Source: Blasia pusilla (taxonomy: Eukaryota; Marchantiophyta; Marchantiopsida; Blasiales). Taken from it: a DNA stretch of 64,000 bases. This document shows, piece after piece, positions 20,930 to 31,689 of the stretch. Where the stretch lies: contig CM114271.1 in the NCBI GenBank assembly GCA_050084515.1, positions 20,832,001-20,896,000 of the forward strand. The letters run 5' to 3'. The position numbers and the translations under genes were made by a program. The notes beneath the pieces were generated by a model. The model was not told where the DNA came from. It saw only the letters and a program-made list of their open reading frames with translations, and made no database searches. Position 1 is the first letter of the stretch. Every line of letters starts with the position of its first letter.

Positions 20930-22250
20930 GACACATGTCTTATGAGTTTAGGAGGATGATAGAGTACAAATAGTATGTGCCTTATCCTACGCATATATCA
21001 TGATTGGTATAGCATATTCGTGAGGAGTTTGGACACATTGGAGAAAAGTTAATATATTGCTTGCTTCAGATACAATATTGGTGGTGACGCATGGAAACTC
21101 ACGTATAGGAGTTTGTTGCCAGATGGATGGTGTCTAATGGAGTCCGAGCATTCTTCAATAGTCTGACATCATAGTTGCATCCATTACCAATCATGGGCTT
21201 AGGCTATATATGGAGTTTGGATTTTGCAGGGCCTTTACCTTTGACAAAGCGTCATACTCAGTCTATGTTGGTATGGTCGAGTACATCTTGAAATAGATAG
21301 AGTTTGTTGCATTTCTTTGACAAAGTGAGAAAGGGAGTAGTGTACGCATTCCTAGATTGAGTGTTGATTCACGATGGTGCATCACTTAAGGTGTTGATTG
21401 ACCGAAGTACAGATTTTTGTGAGGAGTTTGAGGTCTTGTGTGATCATGCACCGATCGACCACCACACTACTTCTTGAGATTATCCTACGATGGATGGATA
21501 AGGGGGCAAAGTTGTTCAAACGACAAAGGAGGGTTAGTGCAAGTATAGCTTATAGAGAGATCACCTAGGAGATTGGGACTCATAGTTCGCAATGGGATAT
21601 AGATTCAATAGCCATACATCATTAGTATCCTTCTCGCCTTATTTGTTGCTTTATAGCCGAGAGATTGATTCACCTATGGGCATTTGTCATGATATTGGTG
21701 AGGTGTTGAACCTTGATGATCCTAACGTAAGGATGAGAGCATATTCTCAAAGGGTTGAGTTATTTCCGAAAGTTTTGCCCATGGCGTTTGAGAACTTATC
21801 TATTGCATGACAATCGGATATGTTGAAATATGCAACTATTGGAGGAGATGGTTATCAATCAATAATCTAGAGGTTTCATCAGAAAGATTATGTCTACTTG
21901 GAGCATACAGTACTTATGACGTTGGATATAACAACAAAGCGCACCATCTTGAAAATGCATGAGTTGTTGCCATCCGATATTCTCTTATTGGAGGGACATG
22001 ATGGTATGGTTTGGAAAGACCACATGCAAAATTGCACGTCATGTCACCTTCCTAAAATTGATAATATAGTTGGTCGAAGTTTAGCAATAGTTCTTGCAGG
22101 CTTGTATTTTATGTTGTGTGGATTTTCCCGCAATTTAGCTTCTATGTTAGGATCAAAGGACATCCTCGGTCAAGGGTGGCCTATTAAAGTCCTTGATAAT
22201 CTAAGAGAGCATGTTTCCCCCTTTTTGGATAATTTGGAGTTATATTAAGG
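20930..22250 (+). pseudogene. Integrase and C-terminal tail (copy B1)
   Basis: Readable pieces in order are the zinc-binding region (REEFGHIGEK, LLQIQYWW), the first catalytic Asp context (WSLDFAGPLP, near 21210), the second (VLIDRSTDF, near 21395), and the YRFNSHTSLVSFSPYLLLYSRE and VLNLDDPNVRMRAYSQRVE segments of the core's end (open frame 21592-21810). The C-terminal domain is in the frame 21898-22248: ILLLEGHDGMVWKDHMQ and NCTSCHLPKID. Beyond the cysteine motif comes LYFMLCG and a GQGWPIKVL segment that may be a decayed PHD-like finger. Stops are frequent before 21590. It is homologous to the B2 integrase at 48230-49512. Confidence 0.82.
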
Positions 22251-22489
22251 AATTTACTATTTCGTAGAAGTTACTATTATGAGCATGGTTGAATTTCCAT
22301 TTTGGGAAGTGGCCTTGACCCCCTATAAGCACAAATTACTGTGGGGAGAGCTTAGGAGAGTAAAGGGTTATACCCAAAGAGAGGGAGCTTTGGAGCTCAT
22401 TCTTTCTTTATTAAACTTGTTGGCTTGAGGGAAAAAAACTATGGTGCTCCTTGCTTTATGAGTATCCAATCCTCTTATTAGTAGAGAGG

Positions 22490-23156
22490 ATTTGGTTTGA
22501 CATGAGAGAGAGATGTGGAGATTATGTGCACCATTGGAGTGATCTTGATTTAATTAGAGATATTTTGGTACACAATCACCTCTATATGTTGTACAGCAAT
22601 GTTTATGCGCACGGAAATTCTATTCCGTTATGGGATGAGATATATCTATCTGACATAATTCTTGAACACTAGCTTATCATCATGACTACCTCCACATTAC
22701 TTATGCTTGAAAATTGGAGCACCAATCATCCTTTTATAGAACATGAATGGATCAAAAGGACAAGCAAATGACATTCACTTGGTCATTCATGGGTTTCATG
22801 CAATATATTATAGATGGAAAAAATATTATATGCAAGAATATTGGAGATCAATTTTTAATCCCCGTATTCCACTAATTGCTTCTGACTCTAATTTAACATT
22901 TGATTTATGTCAATTAAATGTAACATTGTCTAGAATAGAATCAAACTTTTATGTCCTATTCACAACGGACATCGATTGGTTCCCCCTAGCCAAAGAGATG
23001 AATGGGGTTATGGGGGAGAGGTTTGACTCGCTCCTTATGGATTGCGCCTATCATCTCTTGACAAGAAATGGGTTTTCATTGGCTAGTTCCATTCTTTGTT
23101 ATAGCCAACGGATCTCCATAGCTTTGGATCATGCTCAAGCCAATGTGCTTTCGTGA
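22490..23156 (+). pseudogene. Helitron helicase C-terminal fragment
   Basis: The sequence reads a segment shared with the large Helitron on the other strand: HWSDLDLIRDIL at about 22531 and MNGSKGQANDIHLVIHGF followed by RIPLIASDSNLTFDLCQ at 22743-22910. The equivalent in the large copy is MNGAKGQANETCLVI and YISLIASNSGLSFDSRQ. In Helitrons this is the C-terminal part of the PIF1-like helicase. After about 22925 the frame continues into sequence I do not recognise (to 23156). The fragment is isolated, lacks Walker motifs and directly follows copy B1. Confidence 0.7.
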
Positions 23157-26100
23157 CGGGCTCAAATTGTGAAAAACAACGGCACTAGATGGCCACTTAG
23201 CGGTGGTAATGTCTCTTTAGGTGTTGCTAATATTGTCTCTCCTATTGATGAGTTTAGTAGGTAGAAGATAACCCCCTCTTTTTTCAATCTTCATTTACTC
23301 CATTTTTAAACCCCTTTTCTTATTCTAAATGTATTTGAAGTCTCTTTCCCCGATGTGATCGAAGGGAGACAGCCACCCGCGACTCATGAAATGCCAAAAT
23401 CCTCCACTTTTGCACCCGGCAAGTTTGCCAGAATGGATATGAACTCGAAAGAGTGCAATGCCGGTATTTTGCACGTCACGAGGGAACAGGAAACACCACT
23501 CTACGGGTGTAGAATATACCAATGAATCGACTCTAGATTTGTCCGGCTAGAATCGGGGTTATGTCTCGACCTACCAGGTTCAAATAGCAAATTTCCGCTT
23601 TCATTTTTTCGACACCGAAACGGCCGAAACTGACGGAAAATATGGGATCCCTTTGTATTTATAGTCACATGGCCGACCGGGATTCAGAAAACTTGGAAAA
23701 TTATCGTCTGCCTTTATAAATACCGGTTCTTTGCAAAACACTAAACGGAAGTTGCTCTACATAAGATTCATTATGAGATCTATGCTATAGAGAACATGCA
23801 AAGGAGTGAAAGAAATCCAGATCGCAACTAACAGCGAAAATCTGGTCTCCTTGCGATCAAAAAAGAGACAGACAGGGACTAACTTTGTCTGGCCTTTATC
23901 GAGAAGTGATCGCAAAAGCAGATGAGGACAGGCCGAGGCAACAGCGGTTCACGATTTCAACCGTCTTTCTCCCTGTAGAGTCCCTTTCCCTTTCCCTCAC
24001 ATGCGCTCCACTGACCGTCTTCTTTCCTTGTTCTTTTGCAGCAGCACCGCACCGCACCTCAGCTTTGTTTTGCTCTGACCCCGCTATCCCGCGGCGGTCG
24101 TCGGACGGCAAGCAGGTCTGATCTTCGAAGGTTTAGTTAGGGCTGTCTGTCACTGCAACAATCCTTGTCCACAACCGCTAGCAGCGCAAAGAGCGAGCGA
24201 GAACGACAGCGCGATGCGTCGAGGGAATTTGCTTTCCAAGATCTCGTGGACCCCAACCGAATTCGCCATGGCCCAAAGCATTGGAATGTACATTTCCCCT
24301 GGGTGGCGAGTCTAGCTCGCCAGCTAGCAAGATCACGACCCAGCTACCTGTAGCCGCTGCTTTGATGCAAGAAAAAACGCCTCTGCGCTCATAAATTCCG
24401 CCCCCTCCTTATTGCTCGCTCTGCACTGGATAGACTTGTCTCTTTTCCATCTCTCCTGAAAAGAACTGCGAGCCGCATGGAAAATGATGACATTCCGTCA
24501 CTCTACGATGGCGTTGGATTTTTACGGTCGCGCCCCAGCCCCGAGTAAAGGCTCCCTCGAGAGAGAGAGGAGTCCCAAACGCGAACAAGGAAGGAAGGTG
24601 CTATGTGTCGCGCATCGGCGGCAGCAGCGGCGGTAGGGCAGCAGCCTGGAAAAAGAAAAAAGATCCGATATAAAGTCATACGCGGGGAATCAGCTCTACA
24701 GGAGTACCATAGTCCTTTCCAGTCTTTTGTGTACTGTACTGGGTCAGACTGGCGGACTGTGCGCAGGATACGGAGGCGAGAGGAGAGTCCGTCGATGTCG
24801 AGATCGGACGGGCCACTTGAGTGCGTGTGCGCTCGCTATCACGGAACCTACGTTCGCACGAGGTTGTATTTAGGGTTTCGGGCGAAGTACTGTATTGTAC
24901 AGCGCTGGGAGCGTGGGAGCGCACCCACCCCCGGGGTTGGGTTGGGTCGGGTCGGGTTGGGTAGGGCGAACGGGCGGCCGGGCGGGAGGGACCGCGCTCA
25001 ATTGAACCGCCCCTTGTCGCAATTGAATCGGTGCGGGCTCCGTCCGCCAGCGGGCGACGAGGATACAGTTATGCGGCCATCAATGCCTCGCTTAACTGCA
25101 GCGAGAGAACGAGGATGGAGTGAATGCGGCGATTAACTGCAGCGGACGAACGAGGATGGAGTGCTCTGCTTTTGTGGTGTCTAAAGGCCTATGAATTTCA
25201 CTTGTGTAAGAAGGAGCAAAGAAATTCTCATGGGAGACAGGAAGCAGAAGTAGAATGATTGCAGTCGCTGTACCACCAGTCGCTCGTCCTCTCGCAGTTG
25301 GCTCTCTTGACGACAGCTGCAGGAAAGCCCATTATCTAATTCATCTTTCCCTGTCTTGCAACCTGGCGAGGGGCACAGACATGGATCAGAGAAGGTTGCG
25401 ATCTTCCCTCCGTCGAAGGGCAATAATGTGCACAACAACACTCAACTATTTCCCAGGCTGAATTCCCAGCACATTACCGTCCCCAGATTCTGCGTGCACG
25501 TGGTGTTGAAGTGCCAAGAGTTTTTCCGTTTTTGACTCTCTCCGTCAGAGTTCTCCAATGATGGGGACAGAGTGTGCACTGTTCATGGGCACATGGCAGT
25601 ACACGCACAATTTAGGTAGGTCACATGAAAGTATTCAATGAATGAGAGCAGCTACCGTGGATACGAGGTGCGCGCAGTTCCTTCCATCGGCTGTTGGAAA
25701 TTATGATGATCCCTTAATTCAGCGGGTTCACAGTGGATCTAGACGTACTGCGTAGGTTACGTGGTGACGCTCAACGAGCGGAAGGGCTCGGCCCATTATT
25801 TCTAACGATCGTGCTTTCCGCCACTTCTACTTCCCTTAACTCCACTCGGAGGCACAGTGACCTTTTCGTACCGCTTTTCTCGACATTTTCCCAAACCGCG
25901 AACTTCACACTTGTCCAATTAGTGGGCAGATTCGAATCCTCGAGGTTTCGCATGCTTCAGTGAACTACATCCATTACGTCTCCGTAATCTGCAACTTTTG
26001 TCCGGAAGACGCTCACAATTGTCCTACTCGAAGATTTGATGACTTACTACAGATATCAATAAACCCAGGTGGCCCGCTTTCAGTTCTTGCGGCCTAAACA

Positions 26101-27117
26101 GTACTCTTATTCTTGAACAATTAGACGGTTTCATTGATCTGGTCGTGGGCACCTCCTATGTTTGGGCGGTAACTTCACTCGATTTTCATTTCTTGTGACC
26201 GACATCGGGGAGATAACAGCCAACGGGGATTTTTTCAAGGAACCCGACCAGACTTCACTGTCACTCTAACATCTCACCCACATGGTAGTTAGGCTAACAT
26301 TTACACAAGTGATCGTGATTTGCTGGCTAAGAACCCTACCATTCACGGTCCAGAGAAACTACGATTCATCTGTGGTGGACAGATAATTCGGCAAGGTTGT
26401 CTTTCAGATGAGCTGAGGAGAGTGCAGGCCAAAGACGGGAGGATGGGAGCGTGGCGAGATCGGCCCAGGTCACTCGTAACTTCGTGGTCCAGGCTTTACG
26501 AATATTCTCGAAAAACATACTGAGATATGTTGTCATCGTGTGTAATTTGAAGGGTCGGCATATTATAGCATGTTCACGTGATGCTTTTTGACTCGATAGA
26601 TGGAGACTCCATTCTGTTACGCTGCCAGCGAGCAAGCAAATACGGCAGGATATCGGCTTAGCCCAGACAAATGGAAGAAGAAGCATACGGACACACAGGG
26701 CACAAAGACGAAGGTATGTTTGGTTCTCATCCAGGTCGATAAAAATCGTGGAAATTTTACATAGTACAAAAAAAGCCTCCTCGAGAGAAGCTTCATAAGC
26801 CGGACTCCAACAACAAAAATAGTTTCCTACAGGGATAACCTCTCCTTGACAATCACAAATGCAAATCCCAGTTGCGGGAATTATTGCTTATTTCTAGGTC
26901 ACAAGCGGGTTCCTCGCATGCCTGGTTGCACTCCCTCTTCCCTTTTCGGCCCCTTCTGTCTCACCTTACTTATTTAATAGATCCAGTATACACAATTCCT
27001 ACTCTATGAGCAAGGGCAGCACCTTCAGTGTGGCAACGCGTCGGAAAAAACAAGTGGAATGCATGTCACAGCTCGCAAGGGCAGCGCTTGGTTCGGGAAG
27101 AATTAATCTATTACTAT
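23157..27117. other. GC-richer 4-kb stretch, no gene assigned
   Basis: Between about 23880 and 25170 the sequence is rich in CpG and short GC tracts, unlike the transposon-filled flanks. Open frames occur on both strands (for example 24603-25136), but their composition is Arg/Gly-rich and they match no family I know. A short tandem duplication (AACTGCAGCG...GAACGAGGATGGAGTG, about 57 bp) lies at 25094-25162. The stretch could be the 5' region or promoter of a host gene. Nothing further can be supported from sequence alone. Confidence 0.4.
24934..24966 (+). other. G-quadruplex-prone run
   Basis: Seven runs of at least three guanines are separated by one- to two-base linkers (GGGTTGGGTTGGGTCGGGT...), which satisfies the usual G4 pattern on the plus strand. 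It lies in the CpG-rich stretch above. Function is not inferable. Confidence 0.75.
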
Positions 27118-27531
27118 TCACAATCCACATCCATTACAATTACACGCAATTGGAACAAATTTACAGAAGCCGAAAGGCTCTACATTACAGTTGATACTGT
27201 AACAGCATGGAAGTCCCGTTTTACAAAATGTTTTAGCTTCATCACAGCATTTGCAGAAGGCACAGCCCAAAAAGTCTCCCAGCTTTCGACGTGTGCTGTT
27301 CGATAACCGGAAATGTGAATCCGGTTCGGGAAAGAGCTCGATTAGCCTGCCATCTTCTGTACTGTAGAGGTTGTTCTTATCGACAGGGCTCGAGCTCGGG
27401 TCCGCTATTTCATCCTCCTGCCAGCAAGACACCCGCCCACGACAAACTCGCATCAGATTCTTAATCACGTCTACCCCAGAGAAGTCATCTAGGGACACCC
27501 AGATCACAGACAGCATGTGCAGACCAGGCAC
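27118..27531 (-). CDS. Probable last exon of a small cysteine-rich plant protein
   Basis: The frame ends at 27118 with CNCNGCGL. Its last 60 residues contain a dense, ordered set of cysteines: GCAFCKCC, FCKTGLPCCYSINC, FGFCKF and ACNCNGC. This resembles a family of small secreted plant proteins of unknown function (DUF7866-like in my recollection), which end in a PFG.C.F.P..C.C..C pattern. Ahead of it is an acidic, hydrophilic stretch (DGRLIELFPEPDS). No signal peptide is readable in this frame, so the start is probably in an upstream exon at higher coordinates. The exon 5' boundary is uncertain and may lie near 27400-27450. It is the only frame in the window that looks like an intact host gene part. 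Confidence 0.5.
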   Translation of the reverse strand: MPGLHMLSVIWVSLDDFSGVDVIKNLMRVCRGRVSCWQEDEIADPSSSPVDKNNLYSTEDGRLIELFPEPDSHFRLSNSTRRKLGDFLGCAFCKCCDEAKTFCKTGLPCCYSINCNVEPFGFCKFVPIACNCNGCGL

Positions 27532-30500
27532 CTAATCCTGAGCCGTCTGCCGCAAGAAATTCCACGCCGTAGGGAGGTCGGTAGACTAGGCCACGTGGTC
27601 CTGCTATGGGCAGCAGTGGAACCTAGTGATGAGAAAGGGGCGTGAACCATGTGGGCAGCGGAAATACTTTTTTTTCACCAGGAAGCAGACAGGACAAGCA
27701 ACAGAAGGTCAACAGGACGATGAAACTACATGTGGGACCGACTTGGTCTTTAAGGGCCTCCGAAGGCTGTGGAATCGTTCAGGGTTCAAGCGGCAACAAA
27801 GCGCGATTCAGCTCACCCACCAGGGACCCAATCGGGTTCTAGGTGACGGGGTAGTTCAAGAAGGAAAAGATATGGCAACGGAAGATTTAGGAGGATCATT
27901 CGGTAGGAAGGGACGGTTCAGGGGTTCAGGGGTTCAGGAAATCGTCAGCTAAGAAAATTGCACGGCGGAGAGCCAGAAAATTCGGACACTTCCCGGGAAG
28001 ACTACAACATTTACTGCGTGCAGCATCTCGCTACCGACCTGGTCTTCATTCTAAAGAAGCTACACCCAGGGTGAACACCACATCTACAACTGAAGCTGAA
28101 GGAGTTGGAAGAAGACGGACACCATCCACATGAGATGCTGGTGTACCACGATCTCAGTCCTACACAGGATGACGGGAACACGTCCAAAGGGCCCAAACAG
28201 TAGATTGAAATTGCAGCCAAGATCAGCTCAGTTTCCTGACTAAAAACACCCTGGAGCACTGCCACCTCCAAGTACCACGACCGATAAAAAACTGAGTCAC
28301 AGTGTAGGTTTGTTTTCCTTCGACGGGCACGTTATCGCAAGTCCTAAAGCAGACGCGCCAAACCGACAAGGGAATGCAAGGAATAAGCCTTCGATCCGAA
28401 ATTTTCTCTGATACGAGAACTGACTCTTTCAACCAGTGCATCGGGCGAGTAAGCCGCGCCTCCAAGAGAAGATCGTTAGACGTCGAGGACACATTACCTG
28501 TTGATTTCCCTTCGACAGACATGGTTCAGCGAATCCACCAATTCTTGACGACAAGGTGGCACCTCTGTTGACCAGCTAGAAAGTAATGAGAGCGGAAGAC
28601 ATCCTTTGATCTTACAGATATTCTAGGGAAAAACCAGGACCCCGTGGGTAAACAGAGGCTCAGACACTCACACAAGCCGACTTGACAGACCCTATGGAAG
28701 TCATAAGAATGGATGACAGGTCGGTCCAGAGACGTTCACACCTCGGGCACAGATGATGACATGTAAGATGTAGGAGCTCGTAAAATCTCCCTATCAGGAT
28801 GTAGAGAGACAACGGATCCACTGTGATGCAGTGTGAAGAATAAGAGAACATTCAGGAACTTTGACAATGCGCGCACATTACAGGAAGCACACCGGAACTG
28901 ACCTTTCGTAATCTTAATTCAAGCCCGGAAACTTGGTAACCTGCAGGAAAACGAGTACGCGTTGCCAAAGAAATCCCAGTCAATCTTCTATTCCACGCAT
29001 TCCTTAGCAACGACCTTATCATGCATATCCATGAATCCCAAGCTGTGCACAAAAACACCCGGACTGCGGCACGAAGTCTAGTCAACCGCGGCCCTCCCAC
29101 CAGAAACTCTCCTTGACCTATTACCGATATCCGCCGACAGAGAGCCGTCATTCAACATAATAAGAGCATAAGAACGTCGAGGTCAGCACGAAATTCAGGA
29201 GACGGTAGTCTCAAAATGCTACTCACAGGCGAAGAAGCATAGAAGCAAGGATGCAAGCAGCGCGAGTCGTTGCAATGCCTGCTCCATTTCACGAGCGGAA
29301 ATTCGACGGCCTCCTCCAAGAGCGAGCAGGCAGAGTGGCGTACAGGCTGTGCTTTCTTTCCTTCCTCGCGTGCGAACGCGCGATCAGAGCTAAAGAAAGT
29401 GCACTTCGCTCAGGGACGAGTGAAGTGCGGAGGAAGTGCACAGAGGACGGGCGAGGCTGTGCGGTTGAGGTGCCGCTTCTGCGGCGATAGCTGCTTCTGG
29501 AGCGCCGGGAATGGAGGGAAAGCGGCACAGGCCGACATAAGTAAAATCTTTGTTGGTGGTGGTGGTCCCGCAAAGCATCCTCACTCGCGTGCCCTTGCCC
29601 CACACCGGCGCGTCCTTGTATCGAACTCCACAATCTCGCGAACCGCAGTGTCCTTTTCATCACTTCTTGCGCCTTCGTTCTCGTATGAAGATGTTCTCGT
29701 GCCGCCACCGAGTCGAGGTGCTCTCACCGGTTCTCGTATCAAGCTGTTCTCGTACCTCGACTGAGTGGAGGCGCGGTAGCAATAAACGGGGCTGATCAAT
29801 TGCGAGCCGAATGGCCTAAATCCCCGGTGCCGCTAATTGGCCTTACCACGCCGTTGACGTCCAAAACCCACCTACAGCCGGATTAACGGGGTTTTAGGCA
29901 CCGAGACAAAGACAAAGATGTCGAATCGATAACAAAAATTGAAAGCTCGCGGTCTTATTAATGTGGGACTCCATACTGCGTTGACACAGTTCGACGGAGT
30001 AGACCAATTATACGTTCACACGACGACAGACATCCCCGTTCGCTCCGTTCACTCTCCCGAGTCTCCCCCAGAGTCTCTTGCATGTTTCCACGACATCGTT
30101 CTATATCAGGTCTTACCCTGATTACCCGACATCAGGCACAGCCGCACAGCCGGTGCGCTAGCTCGCTGCCTCAACCGGTCTGCAGCCCGTCCTGCCGCGT
30201 ATCCTGTTCTACCCACCGCGTTTCCGTCGACTGAACACAGTACACAGTACTGGCCGTCCGATTTGTTAACGGGCAGCCCTGAACCCCGATGCGGCAGAAT
30301 CCGGAATGGGGCAGCCACAGCATTTCCTAGTGGTCCCGCCACGGAGCTGGTTGTTTGTTGTATAGCAGTGGTGGTCTTGCCAAGTATAGAGTTTTCTAAA
30401 AATAGATGTCCAGGTAGTCTGACATCGGCGTTCCACTTACTTATCTCCGGACGGCCGTCACGATTCCGTTGCATGGATGCGAGCTACCGTATACCCTTCC

Positions 30501-31514
30501 TTCTCCATTGGACGTCATTTCCGCCGGTTTTCCAGGTGTAGATCCGTCGCGACACCGGGACGGAAGGGGAGCAGCCTAGACTCCTTCTCCACTCCGAAGT
30601 CGGCAGGAGGGCCCTGGAAGAGTGGGTGGCGGCAGGGGAAAGCGGGAGTATGGAGACAGTGCAAGAGCGCGCGAATGACAAGAGGGCTGTTGCTTTGAAG
30701 GACCGGGATAATTATTGAGTTTGCGACATAGTTGTGCTAATTTCGGAGGGTTCGCGGGACGGGAATGAGGGCTTCTTTCTTAAATGTTGCGACAACGGTG
30801 ACGTTCCTGACAAACCGGCCCGGTTTATTCTGCACCGGATACCACCGACGATGCGCGACAGCCGATAGGACAAAACAGGAACAGTACATGTAGTATGTCG
30901 CCTTGGAGAAGGAAGAGGGGGAAATGCCCCCTTCTTCCTTTTCCTCTTGAGGTCTATTTTTTTTTCTCCATGGCCCCCCTCTGATGTATCGTGATGGGTT
31001 TCCCATCCTTTTTCAATATATATATATATAATTTATTTATTTTATTTGCTTCCTTTTCCATCGAGCGTTTCTATTGAAGTTCATTCTATTTTTTTCCCCA
31101 GGGCCGGTTGTGGCCTTGGACCAGAGCGTACCTACGAGGGCGCAAAGCGGGACGAGCTTGACCGAACTTCGGCAAAGCACCGACTGTACTCCGGTTGCGC
31201 ACGTACAACCCATCCATGCAATTTCGAGGGTCGCGCAGGGCCACGCAAAGGCCCGACCTTTTGCGTCTTTCGATCGTCTCAGATTCTGATCTTCCGTTCT
31301 TTGTCTTGGTCTACTTTCGTTCAACGACTTCTTAGTCACGAGGTCGTGCTCGGCGCTCGATTGTGGATGGTCTCGTGAGGAGAAAATCAAGTAAATGCAT
31401 AGCGAGCAACAGGCATTTCGAAACAGCTCTCTTTGCTTGGGTCGGAGTGGTCGGACTACGACCCAATGAGGTCATAAGTTGACCTTCCGTGATGTCCAAT
31501 TACTTGGTTTTCAG
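27532..31514. other. 4-kb stretch flanking the cysteine-rich exon, no further gene assigned
   Basis: The region probably holds the 5' part of the cysteine-rich gene, but no exon with a signal peptide could be chosen. A CpG-rich patch lies at 29250-29800 with overlapping frames on both strands and no recognisable product. A T-rich run and a (TA)n tract occur at 30958-31035. Composition changes sharply at about 31515, where the Helitron begins. Confidence 0.4.
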
Positions 31515-31689
31515 CTAGTGAGAATGCGCACCGGCATCAAATTTTACAATAATAAACATATATATATACTTTTTATTTTTATTTTAATAAAATATGTCAA
31601 ATTTCTTAGTGAAAATAAACATAAAATGTTTTCATTAGACAACAAATTGAAGAAGAATAAATCTCTCTAAACTCTAACTATTATTTGTT

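Larger units (their letters stand above)
16720..22250 (+). mobile_element. Ty3/gypsy element with captured C5-methyltransferase, degenerate (family B, copy B1)
   Basis: Plus-strand remnant of a retrotransposon. In order it holds gag, a 956-bp later insertion inside the gag knuckle region, a pre-protease spacer, a cytosine-5 DNA methyltransferase domain, a truncated RNase H and integrase. Comparison with copies B2 and B3 shows two internal losses. The protease is missing at about 19170-19205, and the whole reverse transcriptase is missing at about 20343, roughly 1.4 kb relative to B2. Stops and frameshifts occur throughout. No LTR could be identified at either side. The left edge lies at the inverted repeat at 16712, and the right edge gives way to Helitron-related sequence. 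Confidence 0.85.

Noticed and set aside
24603-25136. 177-codon plus-strand frame in the CpG-rich stretch
   Set aside because: Composition follows GC content, there is no recognisable domain, and the opposite strand is also open.
25700-25740. CTTAATTCAGCGGGT resembling the start of 25S rRNA on the minus strand
   Set aside because: Only about 15 bases agree and neither ITS2 nor 25S sequence continues on either side.
25922-25940. GATTCGAATCC resembling a tRNA B box
   Set aside because: No acceptor stem, A box or cloverleaf can be formed around it.
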